6,488 nt of DNA from Spirochaetaceae bacterium (GTDB lineage: Bacteria > Spirochaetota > Spirochaetia > Treponematales > Breznakiellaceae), in NCBI GenBank assembly GCA_031255115.1, contig JAIRTD010000304.1:1-6488 (forward strand). Direction: 5' to 3'. Within the stretch, counting starts at the first letter, position 1; each line of letters begins with the position of its first letter. Position numbers and translations under genes: made by a program. Below are positions 1 to 5,788 of this stretch, one piece after another. Under the pieces are notes generated by a model that searched no databases, was not told the origin of the DNA, and saw only the letters and a list, made by a program, of their open reading frames with translations.

Positions 1-605
1 AGGTAGTCCAGGAACTCAGTTACCTGGACAGGGAAGAACAGGAAGAAATGAGAAAGCGGCTGGGGAGTTTTTCCGGCGATTCTACGCTGAACCGGCTTAA
101 AACCGGCCTCCAGACCGCGGTAACCAATCCCTACCCGACTATGGCGGACCGGGAACTTGCCATGCTGGCCCAAATAGGCGTAGGAACCGATGTCAGGCGT
201 GCGGGCGCGTCCTCAGGCTACAATCCTTCCCAGCTTAGGGGTTACCTCGAAATAGACGAAAAGGTTCTGGACGCGGCCCTGGCCTCGAATCTCAAGCCTA
301 TTCAACAGTTATTCGGCAATGACACTGACGGCGACCTCCTTGTTGATTCGGGCGTAGCCTTTGTCGTAGAATCCCTAACCAAACCCTTTGTAGAAACCGG
401 CGGCATTATCTCCCTCAAGACCGGAACCCTTGATACCCAGATAGGACAGGAAGAACGGCGTATCCAGAATTTGGACCGCCAGCTTGCCAGCAGAGAAGAC
501 ACGCTCAGGCGTCAATACGGCCAGATGGAAGGGGCCTATAACCGCATGGAGCAGATGTCAAGTTCGCTGGACAATTTTAGCAGAAGGGCGAGTAACAACA
601 ACTAA
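1..605 (+). CDS. fliD: Flagellar filament cap protein FliD, C-terminal part (5' end outside window)
   Basis: FliD (HAP2) caps the growing flagellar filament and folds flagellin subunits as they leave the export channel; in spirochetes the filament lies in the periplasm. The frame is open from base 3, giving the last 200 residues before the TAA at 603-605. It shows the usual FliD C-terminal pattern: an LAxxGVGTD segment (about 110 residues before the visible M), a GYLEIDEKVLDAAL segment matching the family's 'G-L-xIDxxkLxxAL', a 'QQLFGND' segment, and then 'TGGIISLKTGTLDTQI' leading into a long heptad-rich helix with the 'QYGQMEGAYNRMEQMSSSLDN' kind of ending that forms the filament-core-like coiled coil. 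The protein ends in an unusual run of Asn. The internal ATG at 48 is not the start, because the frame and the homology continue upstream. The stop overlaps the next start by one base (TAATG). Identification is by family pattern. Confidence 0.93.
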   Translation, partial: VVQELSYLDREEQEEMRKRLGSFSGDSTLNRLKTGLQTAVTNPYPTMADRELAMLAQIGVGTDVRRAGASSGYNPSQLRGYLEIDEKVLDAALASNLKPIQQLFGNDTDGDLLVDSGVAFVVESLTKPFVETGGIISLKTGTLDTQIGQEERRIQNLDRQLASREDTLRRQYGQMEGAYNRMEQMSSSLDNFSRRASNNN

Positions 606-1429
606 TGAATCTTACGATTAACGGCGGAGCCGCGGACATAACCCTCGAAAACGAAAAGACCGTAGGAGAACTTCTCGCCGCCCTCGAAAAATTTCTCGAA
701 GGAAGCGGCCATATCATGAGCGGGTTTTCCGTTGACGGCGTTTCCGCAGGCGGCGATACGCTGGAAGATCTCTTCGCCAAAAACCTCGGCGATACGAACG
801 AGATCAATGTTGTTACCAGTTCCCTGCATACCCTCCTCGCCGAAGCCCTGGCCCTAAGCATGGACAGCCTGAAGCAGTACGGCGATGCCTCCCCGGAAAA
901 CCGCCCCGCCATACAGGACAAGTGGCTTTCCCAAAGCGCGGCGAGTTTTCTTGAACACCGCGCCGGAGAATTATACGCCATGATACGCGCCGCTTTTGGC
1001 GGAACGGGTTTAAGCCCGGCCGGGTGCGCGGCGCTCCTTGCCGAACGCAGGGAAGAACTCTGTAATCCCCGCGCCGAGCTTGCCGGTATGGCGGAAGTCG
1101 TAGAAGAAACAGCAAAACGCCTTGAGGACCTTCCCCTGGATCTCCAGACCGGAAAGGACGACCATGCCCGCGAAACCATACAGCTCTTTTCGGCCGCTTC
1201 GGAAAAACTGCTGCGTATCATTTCGTATACCGAAGGCGCCCGGGCCGGTGAAAAAACCGTTGACGGAACGCCCGCCAAGACCTTCCTCGCTGATTTTTCG
1301 GCGGCCGTCCGGGAACTGGCGGAAGCCTACGGAAACAGGGACGCGGTTCTTGCCGGGGACCTTGCCGAGTACGAACTGGCGCCGCGCTTTCGGTCTTTGT
1401 ACAGCGCTTTTTCCGGCGGGGAGAACTAA
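605..1429 (+). CDS. Hypothetical protein downstream of fliD, ubiquitin-like-looking N-terminus plus helical body
   Basis: I do not recognise a named family. The 274-residue product has two parts. Residues 1-73 read as strand (NLTING), strand (DITLEN), a helix opened by TVGELLAALEKFLE, a strand pair around GFSVDGVSAGG, a short helix (LEDLFAKNL) and a last strand (EINVVTSS); this order resembles a small beta-grasp fold without a C-terminal di-glycine. Residues 74-274 look all-helical and contain a conserved-looking 'DAVLAGDLAEYELAPRF' segment near the end. There is no signal peptide and no membrane segment, so it is probably cytoplasmic. The ATG at 605 overlaps the fliD stop. Only a weak purine stretch (GGGCGAG, 586-592) precedes it, so translation is probably coupled to fliD. 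In many bacteria this slot holds the chaperones FliS or FliT, and a role as FliD or export partner is possible, but that is inference from position only. The long antisense frame over it is a composition artefact. Confidence 0.85.
   Translation: MNLTINGGAADITLENEKTVGELLAALEKFLEGSGHIMSGFSVDGVSAGGDTLEDLFAKNLGDTNEINVVTSSLHTLLAEALALSMDSLKQYGDASPENRPAIQDKWLSQSAASFLEHRAGELYAMIRAAFGGTGLSPAGCAALLAERREELCNPRAELAGMAEVVEETAKRLEDLPLDLQTGKDDHARETIQLFSAASEKLLRIISYTEGARAGEKTVDGTPAKTFLADFSAAVRELAEAYGNRDAVLAGDLAEYELAPRFRSLYSAFSGGEN
1418..1423 (+). promoter_or_regulatory. Ribosome binding site of the PilZ gene
   Basis: GGGGAG lies 7 nt before the ATG at 1431. It fixes this start, since the same frame stays open far upstream (to about 1122) inside the preceding gene; the upstream stretch is a shadow of that gene. 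Confidence 0.75.
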
Positions 1430-1430
1430 G

Positions 1431-2549
1431 ATGGAATTCTATCTGCTGCAGAGCATAAATTACTTTAAAGAAGACGATCCTTTTGCCGCGACGCTGCTGC
1501 TCTCGGCCATAGGGTCGGTGATAGTCATTGCTGTTATTGTCAATGTAGTAAAACGAAGCATAGGCGAAAGCCCCGTACGGGGCGCCAAGGTCGGCAGCGG
1601 CGTCAGCGAGCGGCGTTTTAGTATTTTTCAGTTACATAAAGTCGCCGCGGCCTACGGCCTTGACAAGGACCAGTCCAAACTCCTTGAGTATGTATTCAAA
1701 ACCGACGGGGTCTCAAATCCCGCGGCGGTGATGCAGAACGCCAATTCCCTGGACCGCCACTTTAAGCGGGCCTACAAAAACATAGAAAAGCGTGCCGAAA
1801 GCGAACAGGAAGTCCAGGAATTCCTCTATACCCTCTTTTCAATACGGAACACGGTGGATAACAGGGAGAAAAACACCAATCCCGCCGCGACTTCGACCAA
1901 ACGGCTTTCCGAAAACATGACCGCCGTGCTTTCCGCCGGACCGGACAAGACTTTTTCGGTGAGGATACGATCGGCCAAGGGCGACGCGCTCCTTGTCGAG
2001 TGCCCCAAAAACGCCGTTGGAACGCCGATTAAATTTCCCCGGGGCACGACGGTAACGCTGGCCTTTTTTACCAAATCAAGCAAGGGATTTTCTTTTACCA
2101 CCCAGGTCCTGGGGACCACGTCCACGCCACGGGGGCCGGTACTCCAGCTTGCCCATACCGGCAAGTCCCATGCCATGGCCCAGCGGCGTTTCAGGCGGAA
2201 AGAAGTATTCATATCCTGCGATTTTTCGCTCATTCATATCCAGGAACAGAAAGTCGGCAAAAAAATCGAAAAAAAGATGGTGGTAGAACCCAGACCCTAT
2301 CAGGGAACCATACTTGATTTATCGGCCGGCGGCTGCGCCCTCAAGACATCTTCGGTTATTCCCGTAGGTTCGCGGCTTAAACTGAACTTTGAGAATTCCG
2401 ACAAACGTCTCCTTGCCGCCCTTGGACAGGTCATAAGAACCAACCGGGGCGCGGGCCTGGGAATCATCATGCACATCAAATTTCTCAAAATCACCCGGAA
2501 AAGCCTTAACTCCGTCAACGCCATGGTTTTTGGCTATGACAAGGATTGA
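1431..2549 (+). CDS. Membrane-anchored PilZ-domain protein, probable c-di-GMP receptor
   Basis: A 372-residue protein. Residues 19-40 form one hydrophobic segment (LLLSAIGSVIVIAVIVNVV) followed by KR, so the bulk is probably cytoplasmic. Residues about 55-145 are helical (FSIFQLHKVAAAYGLDKDQ onward). Residues about 160-245 look like a beta-rich YcgR-N-type domain. Residues about 250-372 are a PilZ domain with both c-di-GMP-binding signatures: RxxxR at R252-R256 (RRFRR) and DxSxxG at D296-G301 (DLSAGG). YcgR-type proteins bind c-di-GMP and modulate flagellar motors, and PilZ proteins affect motility in other spirochetes; a similar role here is inferred. An odd feature is the roughly 40-residue spacing between the two motifs, with a lysine-rich insert (GKKIEKK, residues 276-282) encoded by two A7 tracts. 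The start at 1431 is chosen from its ribosome binding site and the position one base after the previous stop. Confidence 0.9.
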   Translation: MEFYLLQSINYFKEDDPFAATLLLSAIGSVIVIAVIVNVVKRSIGESPVRGAKVGSGVSERRFSIFQLHKVAAAYGLDKDQSKLLEYVFKTDGVSNPAAVMQNANSLDRHFKRAYKNIEKRAESEQEVQEFLYTLFSIRNTVDNREKNTNPAATSTKRLSENMTAVLSAGPDKTFSVRIRSAKGDALLVECPKNAVGTPIKFPRGTTVTLAFFTKSSKGFSFTTQVLGTTSTPRGPVLQLAHTGKSHAMAQRRFRRKEVFISCDFSLIHIQEQKVGKKIEKKMVVEPRPYQGTILDLSAGGCALKTSSVIPVGSRLKLNFENSDKRLLAALGQVIRTNRGAGLGIIMHIKFLKITRKSLNSVNAMVFGYDKD

Positions 2550-2574
2550 CGGATACGGCAAAAAGAGATATGGT
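2546..2574 (+). promoter_or_regulatory. Possible internal sigma70-type promoter
   Basis: TTGACG (2546-2551, overlapping the stop of the PilZ gene), a 17-nt spacer, and TATGGT (2569-2574). Match to consensus is 5/6 and 4/6. Predicted initiation near 2581 would leave almost no leader before the GTG at 2584. This is the only real gap in the plus-strand gene run. It is pattern matching only and could be chance. Confidence 0.25.
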
Positions 2575-2583
2575 TTATAAATC

Positions 2584-2847
2584 GTGCAAGTACTTGAGCT
2601 AAAGGACATACAGCATAAAGATACTCCTATCTATTACCGTCGTTTTTACAACGGGACCATAGTCATGGAGATCATGCAGAAAAATGTGGAACGAAGCATA
2701 GAATTTTCCATAGAGACCACTCCCCTGGGAGATAAAAATATCAACGTCATCTTTAACCAGCCTGTAGATTACCCCATGGTTCCCCTTCTTAAAGAAGTAA
2801 AGAGTTATCTTGATGAATTCGACAGAAAGGGCGGCCTTCCGGTTTGA
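2584..2847 (+). CDS. Small hypothetical protein between the PilZ gene and tsaE
   Basis: An 87-residue product that I do not recognise. It reads as mostly strands (VLELKDI, PIYYRRFYNGTIVMEIM, SIEFSIET, NINVIFNQP) followed by one amphipathic C-terminal helix (MVPLLKEVKSYLDEF), with no signal peptide and no membrane segment; a small cytoplasmic alpha/beta protein is likely. The GTG start is forced: an in-frame TAA sits at 2578-2580, and the next in-frame ATG is about 28 codons in and would remove half of the strand-rich part. The only Shine-Dalgarno-like purines (AAAAGAGA, 2561-2568) are 15 nt away, which is far. The last 35 nt overlap tsaE in another frame. Its position next to c-di-GMP and flagellar genes hints at a link but proves nothing. 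Confidence 0.75.
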   Translation: MQVLELKDIQHKDTPIYYRRFYNGTIVMEIMQKNVERSIEFSIETTPLGDKNINVIFNQPVDYPMVPLLKEVKSYLDEFDRKGGLPV

Positions 2848-3271
2848 GCAGGTAAGCGCTTCTCCCCTGGAAACAATTAAAATCGGGGAAGAGCTTGCCG
2901 CGCTGCTGTGGCCGGGCAGCGTCGTCGCCCTCAGGGGAACGCTTGGCGCGGGTAAGACACAACTGGTCAAGGGCCTTGCCAGAGGGCTTGGCATTCACGA
3001 AGAAATAACCAGCCCCAGTTATACCATAATAAGTGAATATGAAGGCATCCTGCCCCTGTACCACATGGACGCCTACAGGCTCAGCGGCGAAGAAGAATTT
3101 ATCCGGACCGGAGCCGAAGAACTCTTCTACGGAAAGGGAATAAGCGTTGTTGAATGGAGCGAGCGCGTACAGGGCCTTATCCCGGCGGACGCCGTGCTGG
3201 CCGAAATCGCCATCACCGGCCCGGAAGAACGGCGCGTTACGGTCAGTTACCCCGCGGGGAAAACACCGTGA
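2813..3271 (+). CDS. tsaE: tRNA t6A37 synthesis ATPase TsaE
   Basis: TsaE (formerly YjeE) is the ATPase that, with TsaB and TsaD, transfers threonylcarbamoyl to A37 of ANN-decoding tRNAs in the cytoplasm. The 152-residue product is of normal family length. It shows the N-terminal SASPLET segment (residues 15-21), the Walker A loop GTLGAGKT (42-49), the TSPSYTI switch-like segment (66-72), HMDAYRL (84-90) and the VVEWSER motif (112-118). The start is ATG 2813, with AAAGAG 8 nt upstream; a TTG at 2810 is a less likely alternative. No ATG, GTG or TTG occurs in frame between 2813 and the conserved region, so the 35-nt overlap with the preceding gene appears real. Its stop overlaps the tsaB start by 4 nt (GTGA). 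Confidence 0.95.
   Translation: MNSTERAAFRFEQVSASPLETIKIGEELAALLWPGSVVALRGTLGAGKTQLVKGLARGLGIHEEITSPSYTIISEYEGILPLYHMDAYRLSGEEEFIRTGAEELFYGKGISVVEWSERVQGLIPADAVLAEIAITGPEERRVTVSYPAGKTP
3256..3260 (+). promoter_or_regulatory. Ribosome binding site of tsaB
   Basis: GGGGA sits 7 nt before the GTG at 3268. It supports this start over the longer open frame that extends upstream to about 3154 inside tsaE. Confidence 0.65.
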
Positions 3272-3957
3272 ACATACTGGCCTTTGATTCCGCCACACCC
3301 ATACTCTCCATAGCCCTTTCCTCCGCAGAGGGGACTTTTTATTTTGAAGCCGACGCGGGTCTCCGCCATTCGGAGCTGCTCCTCGAAGAAGCGCGGCGCC
3401 TTATCGACAAAGCGGGCATAGCGGCGGCGGATATTGCTCTGCTTGCCTGCATGGGCGGCCCCGGCTCCTTTACCGGGCTCCGCATAGGCTTTGCCGCCGC
3501 CAAGGGCATGGCCTTCGGCCTGGAAAAGCCCTTTGTCTCGGTTCCTACCCTGGATTGTATGGCCTTTCCCCACGCGGCCTGGCCCGGCGCCGTACTCCCG
3601 CTCATCGACGCGAAAAAAAAACGCTTTTTTGGCGCCGTGTACCGGGAAGGGAAAAACGCTTCTCCCTGTCTTGACGGCGAAATACCGGCGTTTCTCAGCC
3701 TCCTCCTTCCCGGCGAACCGGTACTGCTTACCGGACCTGACGCCGGGCTCTTTATGGAAGCGCTTTCCGGTTACCCGGAACAAGACGGTTACCGTTTTGT
3801 TATGGACCGGAACTGCAGGAGAGGCCATGCCGGGCACTTATTGGAATTGGCGCAAAAAAAATATATACTACAGAATAGCGGCGACCGCATTGACGCAGGA
3901 CCTGCGTATTTGCGAAAAAGTGACGCCGAACTAATTCTGGAGGAAAGCGGTGGATAA
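3268..3957 (+). CDS. tsaB: tRNA t6A37 synthesis protein TsaB
   Basis: TsaB (formerly YeaZ) is an inactive ASKHA-fold paralogue of TsaD that scaffolds the TsaB-TsaD-TsaE complex for t6A37 synthesis. The 229-residue product is of typical length. It begins with the family's ILAFDSATP strand (residues 3-11), has RHSELL (33-38), the hallmark GPGSFTGLRIG (64-74), SVPTLDCMA (91-99) and a C-terminal PAYLRKSDAE (212-221). GTG 3268 is chosen because the protein then starts exactly at the conserved first strand, there is a good ribosome binding site, and the start overlaps the tsaE stop. Two poly-A tracts lie in the gene: nine A at 3613-3621 (AKKKRFF) and eight A at 3854-3861 (QKKY). Both keep the frame open as written. 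The catalytic partner TsaD and the carbamoyl-AMP synthase TsaC are not in this window. Confidence 0.95.
   Translation: MNILAFDSATPILSIALSSAEGTFYFEADAGLRHSELLLEEARRLIDKAGIAAADIALLACMGGPGSFTGLRIGFAAAKGMAFGLEKPFVSVPTLDCMAFPHAAWPGAVLPLIDAKKKRFFGAVYREGKNASPCLDGEIPAFLSLLLPGEPVLLTGPDAGLFMEALSGYPEQDGYRFVMDRNCRRGHAGHLLELAQKKYILQNSGDRIDAGPAYLRKSDAELILEESGG
3939..3944 (+). promoter_or_regulatory. Ribosome binding site of the HD-GYP gene
   Basis: GGAGGA inside the end of tsaB, 5 nt before the GTG at 3950. It is the strongest Shine-Dalgarno sequence on the plus strand here and supports a start that overlaps the tsaB stop by 8 nt. Confidence 0.75.
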
Positions 3958-5041
3958 AAGTGTAGTTACTCCCTCTGAGGAAGACGCGCTTGAGGTCCTC
4001 GAAGATCTTGATACCGGGGATGATACGGATCTATCCGCCTCTGATACCTTATCATCCTCGTATATCGACCTTTTTCAAAATTACCTCTTTCCCCTGCTGG
4101 TTATCAACGGCAAATTCAGAATAATTTACGCGAATCCCCAGTGCCAAAAGCTCTTTACCGATTTCTCCGGCCTTGAGGGGAACCAGTTTTTCGATGTATT
4201 CGGACGCTCCTTCGGGGTCGAGGCCCTCAAGGAAATCAGGGAAACCATACTTGAAGGAAAAAACGGCTTTTCGTGGAAGGGCTACTCATCGTTAAAAAGC
4301 CGGGAGATTGAATCCCTCCATTCGCGGGTGTTTATTTTTCCGCTGCCCGGCGCCAATACCACCGAACCCAACCATTTTGAAGTGGTCTTTGACGATGTTA
4401 CGGTGGAGAACAAGCGCCTCCTCAGAAATGTCTTTATGAGCCTCCTTGAGGCGTCCCGCCTAAAGGACAATGACACGGGACACCACATATCCCGGGTAAG
4501 CCTGTATTCCGAAAGGCTTGCCAGGGAACTGTACGAAAGAAAAACCTATGAACATATAGACGCGGATTTTATCGACAGTATCAGCTTCCTTGCCTCAATG
4601 CACGACGTGGGCAAAATAGGAACCCCTGATGATATACTCAACAAAGAAGGCCCCCTTTCCCAGTGGGAATGGAACGTTATGCGCGAGCATACAAAAAACG
4701 GCGCCTATATACTTTCAACCTATCCTAATCCCATGGCAAAGCAAATAGCCCTTTCCCATCACGAAAGATGGGACGGGACAGGCTATCCCTTCCAGCTCAG
4801 CGGCGACATGATACCCCTGCCCGCCCGCATTGTCTCGGTGGCCGATGTGTACGACGCCCTGCGCATGGAGCGGAGTTATAAACCCGCCCTGGACCACGCA
4901 AGTTCGGCCAAGCAAATAGCGTCAGAGGCGGGGACCCATTTTGATCCCTTCCTTATCGACGTGTTTCTGTCCATCGCGGAGGATTTTGAAAAGATTTACG
5001 AGGAAAACAAGGATATAGGGGCAAAAAATCCCCGGGATTAA
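3950..5041 (+). CDS. PAS-HD-GYP protein, predicted cyclic di-GMP phosphodiesterase
   Basis: HD-GYP enzymes hydrolyse c-di-GMP to pGpG and GMP with a metal centre. The 363-residue product starts with an acidic, probably disordered segment (residues 1-35), then a PAS sensor domain (about 40-155; NYLFPLLVINGKFRIIYANP at its front), then a complete HD-GYP domain: DTGHHISRV (175-183), the HD pair H218-D219 in HDVGKIGTPDDIL, H247, HHERWDGTGYP (270-280) and ADVYDAL with D299 (298-304). All metal-binding positions I can identify are filled, so I expect an active enzyme. There is no membrane segment and no receiver domain, so it should be cytoplasmic and controlled by whatever the PAS domain senses; the ligand cannot be told from sequence. 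It is the last gene of the plus-strand run and shares that run with a PilZ receptor, which suggests a local c-di-GMP motility circuit (inference). Confidence 0.93.
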   Translation: MDKSVVTPSEEDALEVLEDLDTGDDTDLSASDTLSSSYIDLFQNYLFPLLVINGKFRIIYANPQCQKLFTDFSGLEGNQFFDVFGRSFGVEALKEIRETILEGKNGFSWKGYSSLKSREIESLHSRVFIFPLPGANTTEPNHFEVVFDDVTVENKRLLRNVFMSLLEASRLKDNDTGHHISRVSLYSERLARELYERKTYEHIDADFIDSISFLASMHDVGKIGTPDDILNKEGPLSQWEWNVMREHTKNGAYILSTYPNPMAKQIALSHHERWDGTGYPFQLSGDMIPLPARIVSVADVYDALRMERSYKPALDHASSAKQIASEAGTHFDPFLIDVFLSIAEDFEKIYEENKDIGAKNPRD

Positions 5042-5106
5042 AACCTTGAGTTTTTCCGGGCGGCATGCTCCCTGGGGCGGGACCTGCGCCATCGTCTCCC
5101 GGTTTT
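5027..5106 (+). terminator. Inverted-repeat cluster between convergent genes, possible terminator
   Basis: Three nested or adjacent inverted repeats fill the end of the HD-GYP gene and the 63-nt gap to csrA. AATCCC/GGGATT is centred on 5033. AAAAC/GTTTT has a 5-nt loop (5040-5054). CCGGG (5056-5060) pairs with CCCGG (5098-5102) and is followed on the plus strand by TTTT (5103-5106); inside it TCCC/GGGA (5069-5072/5079-5082) can also pair. The outer stem is short and its span long, so an intrinsic terminator is uncertain. It would serve the plus-strand genes best; for csrA no clean U-tract follows. Confidence 0.3.
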
Positions 5107-5320
5107 ACAGTATATCGAGCTTTGGAAGTACCGGATTGGAGTTCAGGGCGGCTTCGTTTTCGGCCTTGATGGCGTCAAACACTTCCTGGCGGAAAACCTT
5201 GACCTGCCTCGGGGCCTCTATGCCGATACGGACCTGATCGCCCCGTATTTCCAGTATGGATACCGAAATATCCTCGCCTATCATGATCTTTTCGTTGACT
5301 TTTCTGGAAAGTATGAGCAT
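5105..5320 (-). CDS. csrA: Carbon storage regulator CsrA
   Basis: CsrA is a small dimeric RNA-binding protein that represses or stabilises mRNAs by binding GGA motifs near ribosome binding sites; in bacteria with FliW it controls flagellin translation. The 71-residue product begins MLILSRK and has [18 protein letters not shown] and [10 protein letters not shown], covering the whole fold. R44, the key RNA-contact residue (E. coli numbering), is present, as is an N at 55, the position at which B. subtilis CsrA needs Asn to bind FliW. About 14 extra residues, ending in PKLDIL, follow the core. The ATG shares one base with the fliW stop (TAATG), and GGGGA (5328-5332) lies 7 nt upstream, so the two are translationally coupled. 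It faces the HD-GYP gene tail to tail. Confidence 0.97.
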   Translation of the reverse strand: MLILSRKVNEKIMIGEDISVSILEIRGDQVRIGIEAPRQVKVFRQEVFDAIKAENEAALNSNPVLPKLDIL

Positions 5321-5760
5321 TATTTTTTCCCCGCCGCAAGCTCGGCCATGATGTCATGCTTTGTTTTCCAGCGCTGGTCGGCAAGTATTGCCTGACAGCC
5401 GATTTTGGTTTCTTTGTTGATCACCAGAGGTCCCTGGAGATTCGCCGTTACAGGCGTCCCGTTGCCGGGTATGGTAACCACGCAGAAAATCAGGGCATGC
5501 CCCGGCTCGGTGATGCCGATTTCCGCCAGCACCGAGTCGTTAATATCAAGCTCATAATCGGGCCTGAAAAGAAAGGGATCTATCAGGATAAAGGCGATAT
5601 CCCGCGCCGCGGTGGCCTGAAGCCAGAAAAAGGGCGGGTTTTCAGCGTCAAGAATCACATATTCCGTAAAAGATTCAAATCCGAAAAGGCCTTTGGGTAC
5701 GGTTATTTTTTGCCGTTCATCAACATCAATAAGCCCGAAGGCCCTAGTTTCAACCTTCAC
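5320..5760 (-). CDS. fliW: Flagellar assembly factor FliW, CsrA antagonist
   Basis: FliW binds CsrA or free flagellin; when flagellin is exported, FliW sequesters CsrA and releases flagellin translation. The 146-residue product is of typical size and shows the family pattern: an early FGLIDVDE strand, VPKGLFGFE (residues 21-29), PPFFWLQA (42-49), a DP pair (61-62) and [11 protein letters not shown] (105-115). The start is GTG at 5760, with AAGGAG on the minus strand (5767-5772) 6 nt upstream; the conserved first strand begins right there. It lies 28 nt after flgL and overlaps csrA by one base, the usual order flgL-fliW-csrA. Confidence 0.96.
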   Translation of the reverse strand: MKVETRAFGLIDVDERQKITVPKGLFGFESFTEYVILDAENPPFFWLQATAARDIAFILIDPFLFRPDYELDINDSVLAEIGITEPGHALIFCVVTIPGNGTPVTANLQGPLVINKETKIGCQAILADQRWKTKHDIMAELAAGKK

Positions 5761-5766
5761 TCTACA

Positions 5767-5772
5767 CTCCTT
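5767..5772 (-). promoter_or_regulatory. Ribosome binding site of fliW
   Basis: AAGGAG on the minus strand, 6 nt before the GTG start. The sequence AAGGA within it also fits the ANGGA core bound by CsrA, so it could in principle be an autoregulatory site; any strong Shine-Dalgarno sequence would match as well. Confidence 0.7.
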
Positions 5773-5788
5773 AAAAAATTACAGAACG

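Noticed and set aside
577..1278. A 233-codon open frame on the minus strand opposite the unknown gene after fliD
   Set aside because: Rich in Ser, Arg and Ala in a low-complexity way typical of antisense to GC-rich coding DNA; no recognisable motif, and it runs against a well-placed operon gene.
1122..1430. N-terminal extension of the PilZ gene frame upstream of 1431
   Set aside because: The translated extension is rich in Pro and Arg and overlaps the preceding gene in full; a good ribosome binding site and membrane-anchor start lie at 1431.
2570..2602. A 10-codon ORF (ATG to TAA) across the start of the small unknown gene, as a possible leader peptide
   Set aside because: Its ATG is only about one base from the purine stretch, and no attenuator-like hairpins or codon bias are visible; chance is sufficient.
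2789..3298. A 169-codon minus-strand frame opposite tsaE
   Set aside because: tsaE is certain from its Walker A and family motifs; the antisense frame shows no domain.
3247..3837. A 196-codon minus-strand frame opposite tsaB
   Set aside because: A shadow of tsaB, whose motifs are unambiguous; its composition is rich in Gly, Lys and Arg with no motif.
5046..5237. A 63-codon plus-strand frame after the HD-GYP gene
   Set aside because: Mostly antisense to csrA, with no similarity to a known small protein and no Shine-Dalgarno sequence.
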